A stretch of DNA of 64,000 nt, from positions 18,553-82,552 of the forward strand of contig JAISAQ010000107.1 in NCBI GenBank assembly GCA_031266775.1, written 5' to 3'. Both the position numbers and the translations under genes were made by a program. The stretch is from Treponema sp. (lineage in GTDB: Bacteria > Spirochaetota > Spirochaetia > Treponematales > Breznakiellaceae). Below, piece by piece: positions 43,135 to 51,353 of this stretch (within the stretch, counting starts at the first letter, position 1; each line of letters starts with the position of its first letter). The notes under the pieces were generated by a model. The model had not been told where the DNA came from and searched no databases. It was given only the letters and a program-made list of their open reading frames with translations.

Positions 43135-43894
43135 AAAAACGGGGACGCTCCGGTTTCGGGGGCGGGGCGGCCTCGGCGGTTTCCGCTTCCTCCTTGCGGC
43201 GCAGCGCGTCAAGAACGGCGGCGGTAAAGGCGCCGTCCAATGCCCGCCGGTACTCAAGCACGCGGTGAATGTAGTCAAGGGTGTTTTTAGGCGTTCCCAC
43301 ACTGCTCACCCGGTGCAGACCTGCGTTGTACATGGCAAGCGCGGCTATTTCCGTTCCGCCGGAATTAAGGCACATGCGCAGATGGCCCATGGCATAATAG
43401 GCGCTGACGCCGGGCCTGAAAAAATCATCGGGCTTGATATTCGGAAAGGATCTGTCGTTAAGCTGAAAAAGCCCCCTGTCTATGCTGGCGTTGCGGTTTG
43501 TCCGGTTAACGGCGGCGGGGTTGTAACGGCTTTCTTCCCGGCACAGGGCAAAAGCCAGGACAGGCGGAATGTCAAATTCAACGGCGTTGGCCAGGATTAC
43601 GGAGGCTATTTCCCGGGAACCTGTGACGGCGGCAAAATAGTCCTCCACCATGTCCCTGGTTTCCAGGTTACGGTACAGCGCGGCGGCAAGATCCTCCGTC
43701 CGCGTTCCGGCTTCCGCCTCCGCTTCCGCCGCGTCTTCCTCGCGGGGAAAATCCTCCCCGGGAGCCGGAGAGGCGGCCTTGCCGGGGCCCGGCCAGTTCC
43801 TTATCCCGTCCACGGCAGCGCAGAGGATCAGAGAAAACAGCGCGCCGAAAAAAAACGGCGCGTATTCCACATTTTTTAAATTGCCGCTTTCCAC
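43112..43894 (-). CDS. Membrane-anchored SLT-type lytic transglycosylase
   Basis: A 260-residue protein with one N-terminal membrane segment (FFFGALFSLILCAAV), an acidic linker, and a soluble lytic transglycosylase domain. Catalytic Glu lies in LAFALCREESRYNPAAVN, followed by DRGLFQLNDRSFP and LAMYNAGLHRV. It cleaves peptidoglycan glycan strands. The start is GTG, seven bases after the serA stop and preceded by AGGGGGTG, so it is the downstream gene of a serC-serA series. Confidence 0.87.
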   Translation of the reverse strand: MESGNLKNVEYAPFFFGALFSLILCAAVDGIRNWPGPGKAASPAPGEDFPREEDAAEAEAEAGTRTEDLAAALYRNLETRDMVEDYFAAVTGSREIASVILANAVEFDIPPVLAFALCREESRYNPAAVNRTNRNASIDRGLFQLNDRSFPNIKPDDFFRPGVSAYYAMGHLRMCLNSGGTEIAALAMYNAGLHRVSSVGTPKNTLDYIHRVLEYRRALDGAFTAAVLDALRRKEEAETAEAAPPPKPERPRFFRLSPLR

Positions 43895-43901
43895 AGTAAT
43901 G

Positions 43902-45077
43902 TTACACCCCCTGTTCTATTGCGCGTACCCGTATGATCCCTTCTACGCCCATAAGCCGCTTTAATGTATAGTCCGGAATACGCTGTTCAATATCGATGAT
44001 GTTATAAGCATAATCGTCCCGGTGGTGATTTATCAAATCCAGGATGTTGTTGTTTTCCTCCGCCAGAATGGTGGTGATTTGCCCCACCATATTGGGGATG
44101 TTGCGGTTTACCACCAGGAGTCTGAAGGGGGAATGCTGATCCAGCCTGCAACGGGGAAAATTCACCGAATTTTTGACGGCCCCGGATTCGAGGTAGTCCA
44201 TGATCTGGCGGACGGCCATGGCCGCGCAGTTGTCCTCGGCCTCGGGGGTGGAAGCCCCCAGATGGGGAATGCAGAGGGCGCCGGGAGAGGCGAGCAGTTC
44301 CGCCGAGGGGAAATCCGTGACATAGGCGGAAAGTTTCCCGCCCTTCAGGGCTTCTATGATGTCCGCCTCGTTCACAAGCCCTCCGCGGGCAAGGTTGACG
44401 ATACGGGCGCCTTTCTTCATGAAACGGATCTTTTCCGCGTCAATGAGCCCCCTTGTCGTGTCGCTGAGGGGAACATGAAGAGTAACATAATCGGACTTCG
44501 CAAGAAGCCCCTCCAGGGTATCGGCGCGGGCCACCTGCCGGGAAAGGTTCCACGCGGCGTCCACGGAGATATAAGGATCGTAGCCAATGACATCCATGCC
44601 AAGGGAAATGGCGTCGTTGGCCGCCATGACGCCTATGGCGCCAAGCCCCACGACGCCCAGGGTTTTTCCCTTGAGTTCAGGCCCCTCAAAACGGGATTTT
44701 TCCTTTTCGACAAGTTCGGGCACCTCGTCGGCGCGTCCGGCTATTTCCTTTCCCCAGTTAATTCCCCCCAGAATATTCCGGGATGAAACAAGAAGGGCGG
44801 CTATTACCATCTCCTTTACCGCGTTCGCGTTTCCGCCGGGGGTGTTGAAGACCGCTATGCCCCTTGCGCTGCATTTTTCAACGGGGATGTTGTTGTAACC
44901 CGCCCCGGCCCTGGCTATGGCCAGCACCGATTCGGGAATCTCCAGGGCGTGAAGATCGGCGCTTCGTACCAGGACGGCGTCGGGATTGGGAATCCCGCTT
45001 GCCACTTCATAACGGTCACGGGGAAAAAGTTCCAGCCCCGCCGGGGAAATCTTGTTCATTGTCTGTATGCGAAACAT
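43902..45077 (-). CDS. serA: D-3-phosphoglycerate dehydrogenase
   Basis: A 391-residue dehydrogenase for the first step of serine synthesis. The NAD-binding LGVVGLGAIGVMAA, the catalytic Arg in VNLARGGLVNEADI and catalytic His in CIPHLGASTPEAE are present, and a C-terminal ACT domain (RLLVVNRNIPNMVGQITTIL) could give serine feedback. ATG 45077 follows AGGGAG; the 18 extra codons of the track ORF reach into the intergenic gap after serC. It pairs with serC directly upstream. Confidence 0.95.
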   Translation of the reverse strand: MFRIQTMNKISPAGLELFPRDRYEVASGIPNPDAVLVRSADLHALEIPESVLAIARAGAGYNNIPVEKCSARGIAVFNTPGGNANAVKEMVIAALLVSSRNILGGINWGKEIAGRADEVPELVEKEKSRFEGPELKGKTLGVVGLGAIGVMAANDAISLGMDVIGYDPYISVDAAWNLSRQVARADTLEGLLAKSDYVTLHVPLSDTTRGLIDAEKIRFMKKGARIVNLARGGLVNEADIIEALKGGKLSAYVTDFPSAELLASPGALCIPHLGASTPEAEDNCAAMAVRQIMDYLESGAVKNSVNFPRCRLDQHSPFRLLVVNRNIPNMVGQITTILAEENNNILDLINHHRDDYAYNIIDIEQRIPDYTLKRLMGVEGIIRVRAIEQGV

Positions 45078-45108
45078 AAGAAACTCCCTTAAAATATAGA
45101 GGCCGGCC

Positions 45109-46230
45109 CTAAGACCGCGCCTTTTCTTCAAATTTTTTCATGAAGGCGACAAGCGCGCCGACGCCTTCCAGCGGCATGGCGTTGTAGATGCTGGCCCGCA
45201 TGCCCCCGACAAGCCTGTGCCCCGCAAGGTTTACAAGACCTTCCCCGGCAGCCTCCGCGACAAAACGCTTTTCAAGCGCGCTCCGTTTTTCGGGATCTTC
45301 TTCCACGGGCACAAAGGGAATGTTCATGAGGCTGCGGAAAGGCTTTTCCACCGGGGAACGGAAGAAGCGGGAATGTTCCAGATATGAATAGAAGAGATCC
45401 GCCTTTTCCCGGTTCCGCCTTGCCGCCGCGGAAACGCCGCCTGAATCCTTAAGCCATTGCAGTACAAGCCCTATGATATAGATACCATAACAGGGAGGGG
45501 TGTTGTACATGGAACCTTCGGCGGCGTGTATATCGTAGCGAAGCATGGCCGGAACCCATTCCGGCGCGCGGCCTATAAGATCCTCCCGTATGATCACCAC
45601 GGTGGTTCCCGCGGGGCCAAGGTTCTTCTGGGCTCCCGCGTAGAGAATGCCGAATTTTGAAACGTCAAGCGGCTCCGAAAGGATACAGCTTGATATGTCG
45701 GCCACAAGGGGAACCTCTCCGGTTTCCGGAAGACCGGCCCATTTGGTTCCCACAATGGTATTGTTAAGGGTGATATGGTAATAGGCGTCGTCCGGGGCGG
45801 GGGCCGGGGCGGAAGGAATATAAGTGTAGGCCCTGTCTTTGGAACTTGCCGCCGTGACCGCTTCGGCGTATTTGGCCGCCTCGGCGGCGGCCTTTTTGGC
45901 CCAAATCCCGGTCTCAACATAGAGGGCGCGCTTCCCCGCGCCCGCTTCGGCGCCGGTCTGTGCGCCCGCCGCCAGATTGAGGGGCACCATGGCAAACTGG
46001 AGCGAGGCTCCGCCCTGAAGAAAGAGCACCCGGTAGCCGCCGGGAATCTCCATGAGTTCCCGAAGGAGCGCTTCGGCCTTTTCGATGATGGGCCTGAAAT
46101 CCCCGGACCGGTGGCTCATCTCCATTACCGACTGGCCCGTCCCGTTCGCGTCGGTCATTTCGGCGGCGGCCCGCTCAAGCACGGGAAGGGGAAGCACGGA
46201 AGGTCCCGGAGAAAAATTGTACACTCGCAT
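45109..46230 (-). CDS. serC: Phosphoserine aminotransferase
   Basis: A 373-residue PLP enzyme converting 3-phosphohydroxypyruvate to phosphoserine. It begins MRVYNFSPGPSVLPLPVLER and has the substrate-loop MEMSHRSGDF, with the PLP lysine in ILYAGAQKNLGPAG. AAGGAG precedes the ATG. An insert near GAQTGAEAGAGKRALYVETG is short and low-complexity. It precedes serA, making the two-step path from glycolysis, and follows rex by 50 bases, so NADH/NAD state may affect its transcription. Confidence 0.96.
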   Translation of the reverse strand: MRVYNFSPGPSVLPLPVLERAAAEMTDANGTGQSVMEMSHRSGDFRPIIEKAEALLRELMEIPGGYRVLFLQGGASLQFAMVPLNLAAGAQTGAEAGAGKRALYVETGIWAKKAAAEAAKYAEAVTAASSKDRAYTYIPSAPAPAPDDAYYHITLNNTIVGTKWAGLPETGEVPLVADISSCILSEPLDVSKFGILYAGAQKNLGPAGTTVVIIREDLIGRAPEWVPAMLRYDIHAAEGSMYNTPPCYGIYIIGLVLQWLKDSGGVSAAARRNREKADLFYSYLEHSRFFRSPVEKPFRSLMNIPFVPVEEDPEKRSALEKRFVAEAAGEGLVNLAGHRLVGGMRASIYNAMPLEGVGALVAFMKKFEEKARS

Positions 46231-46280
46231 AAAATCTCCTTATATCAGGCGGCGGAATTGCCGCCGCCACGAATAAAACA

Positions 46281-46928
46281 TTAACAGCCGGAAGGGAACA
46301 GTTTGACGGCAAGCGCCCGCAATTCGTCGGCCAGATACACATTGCGCACGGCAATATCCGGGGGAAGCGCAAGGGCGGCGGGGGCAAAATTGATAATGCC
46401 CCTGATCCCGGCGGCGGCGAGTTTTCCGGCCGCGTCCCGGGCCGCCGCGGCGGGAACGCAGAGAAGGGCCATTTCTATGCCGAAACGGGATATAACCTCC
46501 CCCATCTTGTAGGCCGGGTACAGGGGCACGGAAGATTTAAGGATCTCCACGCGGTTTACATTGGTATCGAAACCCGCGGCAAGTTCAAATTCCTCCATGC
46601 CGCCCGGACCGGGGGCAAAAGGACGATCCAGGTAGGCCGAACCCAGCCGTCCAAGACCCACGACACAGAAACGCCTGACCCGGTCCAGCCCCAGCGCCTT
46701 CCTGATAGCCGGAATAAGGAACTGCGGATTATAACCGCCCGGCGTTCCGGCCGCCTCCCCGCCGTTTCCCAGCCACGAGATGTCTTTCCGTATCGTGTCC
46801 CGGTGCCAGCCCGTCAATTCTTCCACCATGGCGGACGTAACAAGGCCGGAACCTTCGTCCCTGTTTTTCTCGAGAAGCCTCAAAAGATACAAAAGCCGTT
46901 CTTTCGCCGGTTCCGGAACGTGATTCAT
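46281..46928 (-). CDS. rex: Redox-sensing transcriptional repressor Rex
   Basis: A 215-residue Rex that binds its operator when NAD+ dominates and releases it on NADH binding. The N-terminal winged helix has VEELTGWHRDTIRKDISWLG and the C-terminal Rossmann fold has FCVVGLGRLGSAYLD; the domain-swap tail is present. A perfect Rex operator lies over its own start site. It is followed by serC and serA in the same direction, so a rex-serC-serA message is possible. Confidence 0.95.
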   Translation of the reverse strand: MNHVPEPAKERLLYLLRLLEKNRDEGSGLVTSAMVEELTGWHRDTIRKDISWLGNGGEAAGTPGGYNPQFLIPAIRKALGLDRVRRFCVVGLGRLGSAYLDRPFAPGPGGMEEFELAAGFDTNVNRVEILKSSVPLYPAYKMGEVISRFGIEMALLCVPAAAARDAAGKLAAAGIRGIINFAPAALALPPDIAVRNVYLADELRALAVKLFPSGC

Positions 46929-46959
46929 TTACCAAACACCGGCCAATAGCCGCACCTTC

Positions 46960-46977
46960 CTGTGAATTTTTTCACAG
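46960..46977. promoter_or_regulatory. Rex operator
   Basis: CTGTGAATTTTTTCACAG is a perfect 18-base dyad matching the Rex consensus TTGTGAA-N4-TTCACAA in its TGTGAA-N4-TTCACA core. It begins two bases downstream of the rex -10 box and would block initiation. Confidence 0.88.
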
Positions 46978-46979
46978 TC

Positions 46980-47008
46980 AATATAAAAAAAAACGGCGGA
47001 TATGTCAA
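46980..47008 (-). promoter_or_regulatory. Promoter of rex
   Basis: Minus strand: consensus -35 TTGACA (47003-47008), 17-bp spacer, -10 TATATT (46980-46985). The start near 46973 lies within the Rex operator. Confidence 0.75.
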
Positions 47009-47050
47009 GGGCCCGCATTGTCTCAAGTAAAATCAAACCATAGCGGCCTC

Positions 47051-47079
47051 TTGTATATTACAAAATATTGCCATACTAT
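47051..47079 (+). promoter_or_regulatory. Promoter of the FkbH-ACP-MBOAT cluster
   Basis: -35 TTGTAT (47051-47056), 17-bp spacer, -10 TACTAT (47074-47079), start near 47086. It is followed by an AAAGGAG site before ATG 47120. The Rex operator lies about 75-90 bases upstream of the -35 box, too far for simple repression. Confidence 0.6.
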
Positions 47080-47119
47080 AGGCCCCATAAACAAAAGGAA
47101 ACAAAAAAGGAGAACTCCG

Positions 47120-48856
47120 ATGCTGACCTTTCTTGAGTTACAGCGTAACTTAAAGAAGGAGAGTGCTTCCATGCCGGCGGTAAAAGCCGCGCTGCTTGGG
47201 GACACGGCCACCCAGTTCCTGGCGGCCGCCCTCAGGGGAACGGCTGTGGAACGGGGATTCCGCCTCGATCTGTTCGAAGCCGAATTTAACCAGATTGAAC
47301 GGCAGATAATGGATCCCCAGTCGGAATTTCACGCCTTTGGGGCGGATTACGCGGTGATTTTTCAGTCTACGCACAAACTGCTCTGCCATTACGATAAACT
47401 GGCCCCGGAAAAACAGGCGGCCCTTGCGGATGAACGCATCGATTTTATCCGCCTGCTCTGTGCTTCCTTTCCGGGCAGGATCATCTACTGTAATTACCCT
47501 GAAATTGACGACACCGTGTTCGGCGGTTTTGCCTGCAAGATCGAGCATTCCTTTGTCTGGCAGACGCGCAAACTCAACTATGAACTGATGAAACTGGCCC
47601 GCGGCAGCGCCGGCCTGTTTATCTGCGACCTCGCGGCCCTGCAAAACAAGCTTGGCCGGGACGCCATGTTTGACGCGTCAATCTACACCGCCAGTGAAAT
47701 GATCCTTTCCCTGGACAGCGTCCCGCAGGCGGCGTCCCGGATCATGGATGTGATATGCGCCGCGCAGGGACAAATCAAAAAATGCCTTATCCTCGATCTG
47801 GACAACACCCTCTGGGGCGGCGTCATAGGGGATGACGGCATCGAAAACATACAGTTGGGCCACGATCTTGGCATAGGCAAGGTCTTTACGGAATTTCAGG
47901 GCTGGATCAGAAAACTGAAAAACAGGGGGATCATTCTGGCGGTCTGTTCCAAAAACAACGAAAATACCGCGAAGGAGCCCTTTGAAAAGCACCCTGAGAT
48001 GGTGTTAAAACTGGAAGACATTTCGGTTTTTATGGCGAACTGGGACAACAAGGCGGATAATATAAGGCGCATACAGTCCATCCTCAATATAGGCTTTGAC
48101 TCCATGGTTTTTCTGGACGATAATCCTGTGGAGCGGGCCATGGTCCGGGAAAACATTCCGGGAATAACGGTTCCCGAGCTCCCGGCGGACCCGGCCGACT
48201 ATCTGGAATACCTGTACGGCCTTAACCTTTTCGAGACCGTCTCCGTTTCCGCCGAAGACGCCGAACGTACCGGGCAGTACCGGGCCGAAGCCCGGCGGGT
48301 AGAGGCGCAGACAGCCTTCGCCGATGAAGGCGAATTCCTTGCGAGCCTTGAGATGGTGTCGGAAGCAAAGGATTTTGACGCCTTTAACATCCCGCGGGCG
48401 GCACAGCTTTCACAGCGCAGCAATCAGTTCAACCTCCGTACCGTCCGCTATACCGAGGCGGACGCGGCCCGGCTTGCCGCCTGCGGCCGTTACAAAAACT
48501 GGTGCTTTACGCTGCGGGACAAATTCGGCGACAACGGCCTTATCTGCGTGATCATCCTGGAAAAACAGGACGCACAGACCCTGTTCATCGACACATGGCT
48601 GATGAGCTGCCGGGTATTGAAACGGGGAATGGAACAGTTCACCCTGAACACTATAGCCGCGTGGGCGCGGGAAGCGGGTTTCAAAAGGCTTATCGGCGAG
48701 TATATTCCCACCGCAAAAAACAAAATGGTGGAATCCCATTATCCCGGCCTCGGTTTTGAACCGCTGCCCTGTGAGGGACGCATCCTGTACACGCTCGATG
48801 TCGGCGCGTACAAACCAAAAAAATGTTTTATAGCCGGGGCACGGCAAAACGAATAG
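47120..48856 (+). CDS. FkbH-like HAD-IIIC enzyme (acyl loading onto carrier protein)
   Basis: A 578-residue protein. The N-terminal 200 residues are an SGNH-like domain (ALLGDTATQFLAAALRGTAV). Then comes the HAD core with LILDLDNTLWGGVIGDDG (nucleophile Asp about 226), CSKNNENTAKEPFEKHPEM and FLDDNPVERAMVRE. A C-terminal region resembling an acyltransferase-like domain contains QLSQRSNQFNLRTVRYTEAD. FkbH proteins of antibiotic pathways dephosphorylate 1,3-bisphosphoglycerate and load glyceryl onto an acyl carrier protein. A carrier protein follows 24 bases downstream, which fits that role. I take the ATG after AAAGGAGA rather than the track start. Confidence 0.88.
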   Translation: MLTFLELQRNLKKESASMPAVKAALLGDTATQFLAAALRGTAVERGFRLDLFEAEFNQIERQIMDPQSEFHAFGADYAVIFQSTHKLLCHYDKLAPEKQAALADERIDFIRLLCASFPGRIIYCNYPEIDDTVFGGFACKIEHSFVWQTRKLNYELMKLARGSAGLFICDLAALQNKLGRDAMFDASIYTASEMILSLDSVPQAASRIMDVICAAQGQIKKCLILDLDNTLWGGVIGDDGIENIQLGHDLGIGKVFTEFQGWIRKLKNRGIILAVCSKNNENTAKEPFEKHPEMVLKLEDISVFMANWDNKADNIRRIQSILNIGFDSMVFLDDNPVERAMVRENIPGITVPELPADPADYLEYLYGLNLFETVSVSAEDAERTGQYRAEARRVEAQTAFADEGEFLASLEMVSEAKDFDAFNIPRAAQLSQRSNQFNLRTVRYTEADAARLAACGRYKNWCFTLRDKFGDNGLICVIILEKQDAQTLFIDTWLMSCRVLKRGMEQFTLNTIAAWAREAGFKRLIGEYIPTAKNKMVESHYPGLGFEPLPCEGRILYTLDVGAYKPKKCFIAGARQNE

Positions 48857-48880
48857 CAACGTTAACAAGGAGGGCAAATC

Positions 48881-49123
48881 ATGGAAAGAGGGGAAATACT
48901 GTCCCAGGTACAGGACATTTTCCGCGATCAGCTGGATGACGGGGATGTGACGCTGCGGGACGAGACTACCGCCGCGGATGTGGACGGCTGGGACTCCCTG
49001 ATGCATCTGCAGCTTATTGTGGCTATCGAGAATCATTTCAAAGTCAAATTCAGTTCCAAAGAGATCATGTCCTGGAAAAATGTCGGTGAAATGATTGACT
49101 GTCTGCAAAAAAGGAACGCCTAA
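48881..49123 (+). CDS. Acyl carrier protein
   Basis: An 80-residue discrete carrier protein; Ser39 in VDGWDSLMHLQL is the expected phosphopantetheine site. The acidic helical sequence and IENHFKVKFSSKEIMSW are typical of dedicated carrier proteins rather than the fatty-acid-synthesis AcpP, whose motif is usually DSLDTVEL. AAGGAGGG precedes the ATG. It sits between the FkbH-like loader and tailoring enzymes. Confidence 0.9.
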   Translation: MERGEILSQVQDIFRDQLDDGDVTLRDETTAADVDGWDSLMHLQLIVAIENHFKVKFSSKEIMSWKNVGEMIDCLQKRNA

Positions 49124-49139
49124 GGAGCCCGTTTATCGT

Positions 49140-49160
49140 GGTTTTTGCGGCGCAAAAACC
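49140..49160 (+). promoter_or_regulatory. Intercistronic hairpin in the carrier-protein/MaoC gap
   Basis: GGTTTTTGC - GGC - GCAAAAACC, a perfect 9-bp stem 16 bases after the carrier protein stop. No T-tract follows, so it may set mRNA stability or relative expression rather than terminate. Confidence 0.6.
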
Positions 49161-49201
49161 TGCATGTAACAGGCTTCTGGAAATTACCACGGAGCATATA
49201 G

Positions 49202-49606
49202 ATGGAATATCCGTTTAGGGAAAATGATGCCTTTGAAGCGGCGTTTACTGTTTCGGGGCAAATTCACGATGGTTTCATCAGGCTTTTCGGGGACAAAAAT
49301 CCCATGCATACGGACCCTGCCTTTGCGTCGGGCAAGGGCTTTAAGGGGATCATCATGCACGGGAATATCCTCAACGGTTTTTTGTCGTATTTTATCGGCG
49401 AGCTTCTTCCTGTAAAAAACGTGATCATTCACAGCCAGGAAATAAACTACCGGAAGCCGGTGTACCTTGACGACAAGCTTACCTTAAAGGCGCGGATAAG
49501 CGAAATTCATGAAAGCGTTAACGTGGTAACATTTAAATACAGTTTTGTCAAAGAGAACGGCGAAACGGCGGCCAGCGGATCAATTCAGACGGGGATACTC
49601 GCATGA
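49202..49606 (+). CDS. MaoC-like (R)-specific hydratase/dehydratase
   Basis: A 134-residue hot-dog protein. FGDKNPMHTDPAFA carries the catalytic Asp and His of the hydratase-2 motif, followed by KGIIMHGNILNGFLSYFIGE and VNYRKPVYLDDKL-type strands. Enzymes of this family add or remove water from 2-enoyl thioesters. In this operon it presumably acts on an acyl group bound to the carrier protein. It overlaps the following gene by four bases (ATGA). Confidence 0.88.
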   Translation: MEYPFRENDAFEAAFTVSGQIHDGFIRLFGDKNPMHTDPAFASGKGFKGIIMHGNILNGFLSYFIGELLPVKNVIIHSQEINYRKPVYLDDKLTLKARISEIHESVNVVTFKYSFVKENGETAASGSIQTGILA

Positions 49607-50493
49607 ACGCGCCCCGTTTCTTCACCCTGCCGAACCGGCTGCGGATTCCTTCTGTAGGGTACGGCACCTGGCAGATACCCCCCGGGGAAGAAACCGCCGG
49701 GGCTGTGAGCCGCGCGCTTGCCGCGGGTTTCAGGCACATCGACACCGCCGCCGCCTACGGCAACGACTTCAGCGCCGCGGAGGCGGTTAACAGGAGCGGC
49801 ATCGAAAGGGGCGATATTTTTGTTTCCGGCAAACTGTGGATCAACAAACGCGGTTATGATAACGCGGTAAAAGCCCTTAAACAGACCCTTAGACGTTTCA
49901 GGATGGATTATATAGATCTCTTTCTTGTTCACTGGCCGGCGGCTCCTTCGGTGTACGATGACTGGAAAGAAGTAAACAGCGATACATGGCGGGCGTTCGA
50001 AACCCTTTACAGGGACGGGCTTGTCAAGTCCATAGGGGTAAGCAATTTTACCCCTTTTTATCTTCGGCCCCTCATGGAAAAGGCCCAGATTATTCCCATG
50101 GTCAACCAGATAGAATACCATCCCGGGCATACGCAGGAAGAAACGGTCGCGTTCTGCGGCGGCAACGCCATTCTGGTTGAGGCGTGGAGTCCCCTTGGAC
50201 AGGGGGTGGCGCTTATGAAAAGGGAACTCGTGGATATTGCGGAAAAATACGGACGATCCGCCGCACAGATATGCATACGGTGGTGTCTGCAGAACGGCGT
50301 TCTTCCCATTCCAAAATCGGCGCATCCCCAAAGGATACAGGAAAACATATCGGTATTTGATTTTGAAATTTCTCAGGAAGACATGGATGTTATCAACACG
50401 CTGCCTGGTTTCGGCGCCTCGGGAAACAACCCCGATACTTTCGAAGCGGCAATAAGGGAAGCCCAAAAGGCTTCCCCGGGAGTTCCTCTATGA
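49603..50493 (+). CDS. Aldo/keto reductase
   Basis: A 296-residue NADPH-type reductase with the full tetrad: Asp and Tyr in HIDTAAAYGND, Lys in FVSGKLWINK and His in FLVHWPAAP. IPSVGYGTWQIP opens the barrel and IPKSAHPQRIQENISVFDF ends it. It could reduce a keto or aldehyde intermediate in the cluster's acyl or sugar chemistry. Four-base overlaps join it to the genes on both sides. Confidence 0.92.
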   Translation: MNAPRFFTLPNRLRIPSVGYGTWQIPPGEETAGAVSRALAAGFRHIDTAAAYGNDFSAAEAVNRSGIERGDIFVSGKLWINKRGYDNAVKALKQTLRRFRMDYIDLFLVHWPAAPSVYDDWKEVNSDTWRAFETLYRDGLVKSIGVSNFTPFYLRPLMEKAQIIPMVNQIEYHPGHTQEETVAFCGGNAILVEAWSPLGQGVALMKRELVDIAEKYGRSAAQICIRWCLQNGVLPIPKSAHPQRIQENISVFDFEISQEDMDVINTLPGFGASGNNPDTFEAAIREAQKASPGVPL

Positions 50494-51353
50494 CGTGTGA
50501 AGATCTGCAAAATATCCGGGAATTGCGAAAAAACATTTTTCTTGCGGCCTATTCCTCAGGCGGCGGACATGCCCATCTTGCGTCGTCTTTTTCCATCGTC
50601 GAAATATTGTACGTCCTTTACATGAAAGGAATATTAAAATACCGGAGCGGGGAGCCCTTGTGGAAGGACCGGGACATTCTTGTCATAAGCAAGGGGCACG
50701 CCAGCCTCGCAGCCTACGCCGTCCTCGCCATGGCCGGTTTTTTTGACCGGGAAGAACTCTTTACTTTTTGCTGCGGAAAAACCCGGCTGGGAGGAGAGCC
50801 GAGCATGCTGCTCGTACCCGGCGTGGAATCTTCTTCCGCGGGATCGCTGGGGCACGGCCTTTCCTTCGGCGCGGGCGCGGCTCTGGCGAACAAAATGGAC
50901 AAGAGCGGTTCGAAGGTATACGTTATTATCGGAGACGGCGAATGCGAGGAAGGGACGATCTGGGAAGCGGCCATGTCGGCGGCCCGTCACAGGCTGGATA
51001 ACCTTACGGTCATTCTTGACAACAACCGGATCCAGAAAATGGGGTTCGTCATGGACACCATGTCCATTGATTCATGGGAAAGCCGCTGGCGCGCCTTTGG
51101 CTGGCATATCATCAGGGCCGGCGGACACGACACGGACAGCCTGGCCGGCGCTTTTGGCGATCCCGGCGAAGAAGGAAAGCCCCGGCTTGTCATTGCCGAT
51201 ACGGTAAAAGGCAAGGGCGTGTCCATTATGGAAAACAACCCGGACTGGCATTTTAAAATGCCCAACAAAAAGGAACTAAAAACGGTGATACAGGAACTGG
51301 GTATTACCGGGGAGGAACTTCTCAATTGCAGAAAGCATACCTCTTGGCATTAA
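50490..51353 (+). CDS. Transketolase-like protein, N-terminal (TPP-binding) subunit
   Basis: A 287-residue subunit with the thiamine diphosphate motif GDGECEEGTIWEAAMSAARH ending in LDNN, SKGHASLAAYAVLAMAGF, and SLGHGLSFGAGAA. Two-subunit transketolases of this kind transfer two-carbon units between sugars, and relatives in natural-product pathways feed glycolyl units to carrier proteins. The C-terminal partner follows with a 28-base overlap. Its place inside an acyl-transfer operon suggests a specialised rather than pentose-phosphate role. Confidence 0.9.
   Translation: MTCEDLQNIRELRKNIFLAAYSSGGGHAHLASSFSIVEILYVLYMKGILKYRSGEPLWKDRDILVISKGHASLAAYAVLAMAGFFDREELFTFCCGKTRLGGEPSMLLVPGVESSSAGSLGHGLSFGAGAALANKMDKSGSKVYVIIGDGECEEGTIWEAAMSAARHRLDNLTVILDNNRIQKMGFVMDTMSIDSWESRWRAFGWHIIRAGGHDTDSLAGAFGDPGEEGKPRLVIADTVKGKGVSIMENNPDWHFKMPNKKELKTVIQELGITGEELLNCRKHTSWH

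Noticed and set aside
41212-43302. 696-residue minus-strand ORF opposite the GH5 gene
   Set aside because: The plus-strand frame has full GH5 motifs; the antisense frame has no recognisable domain.
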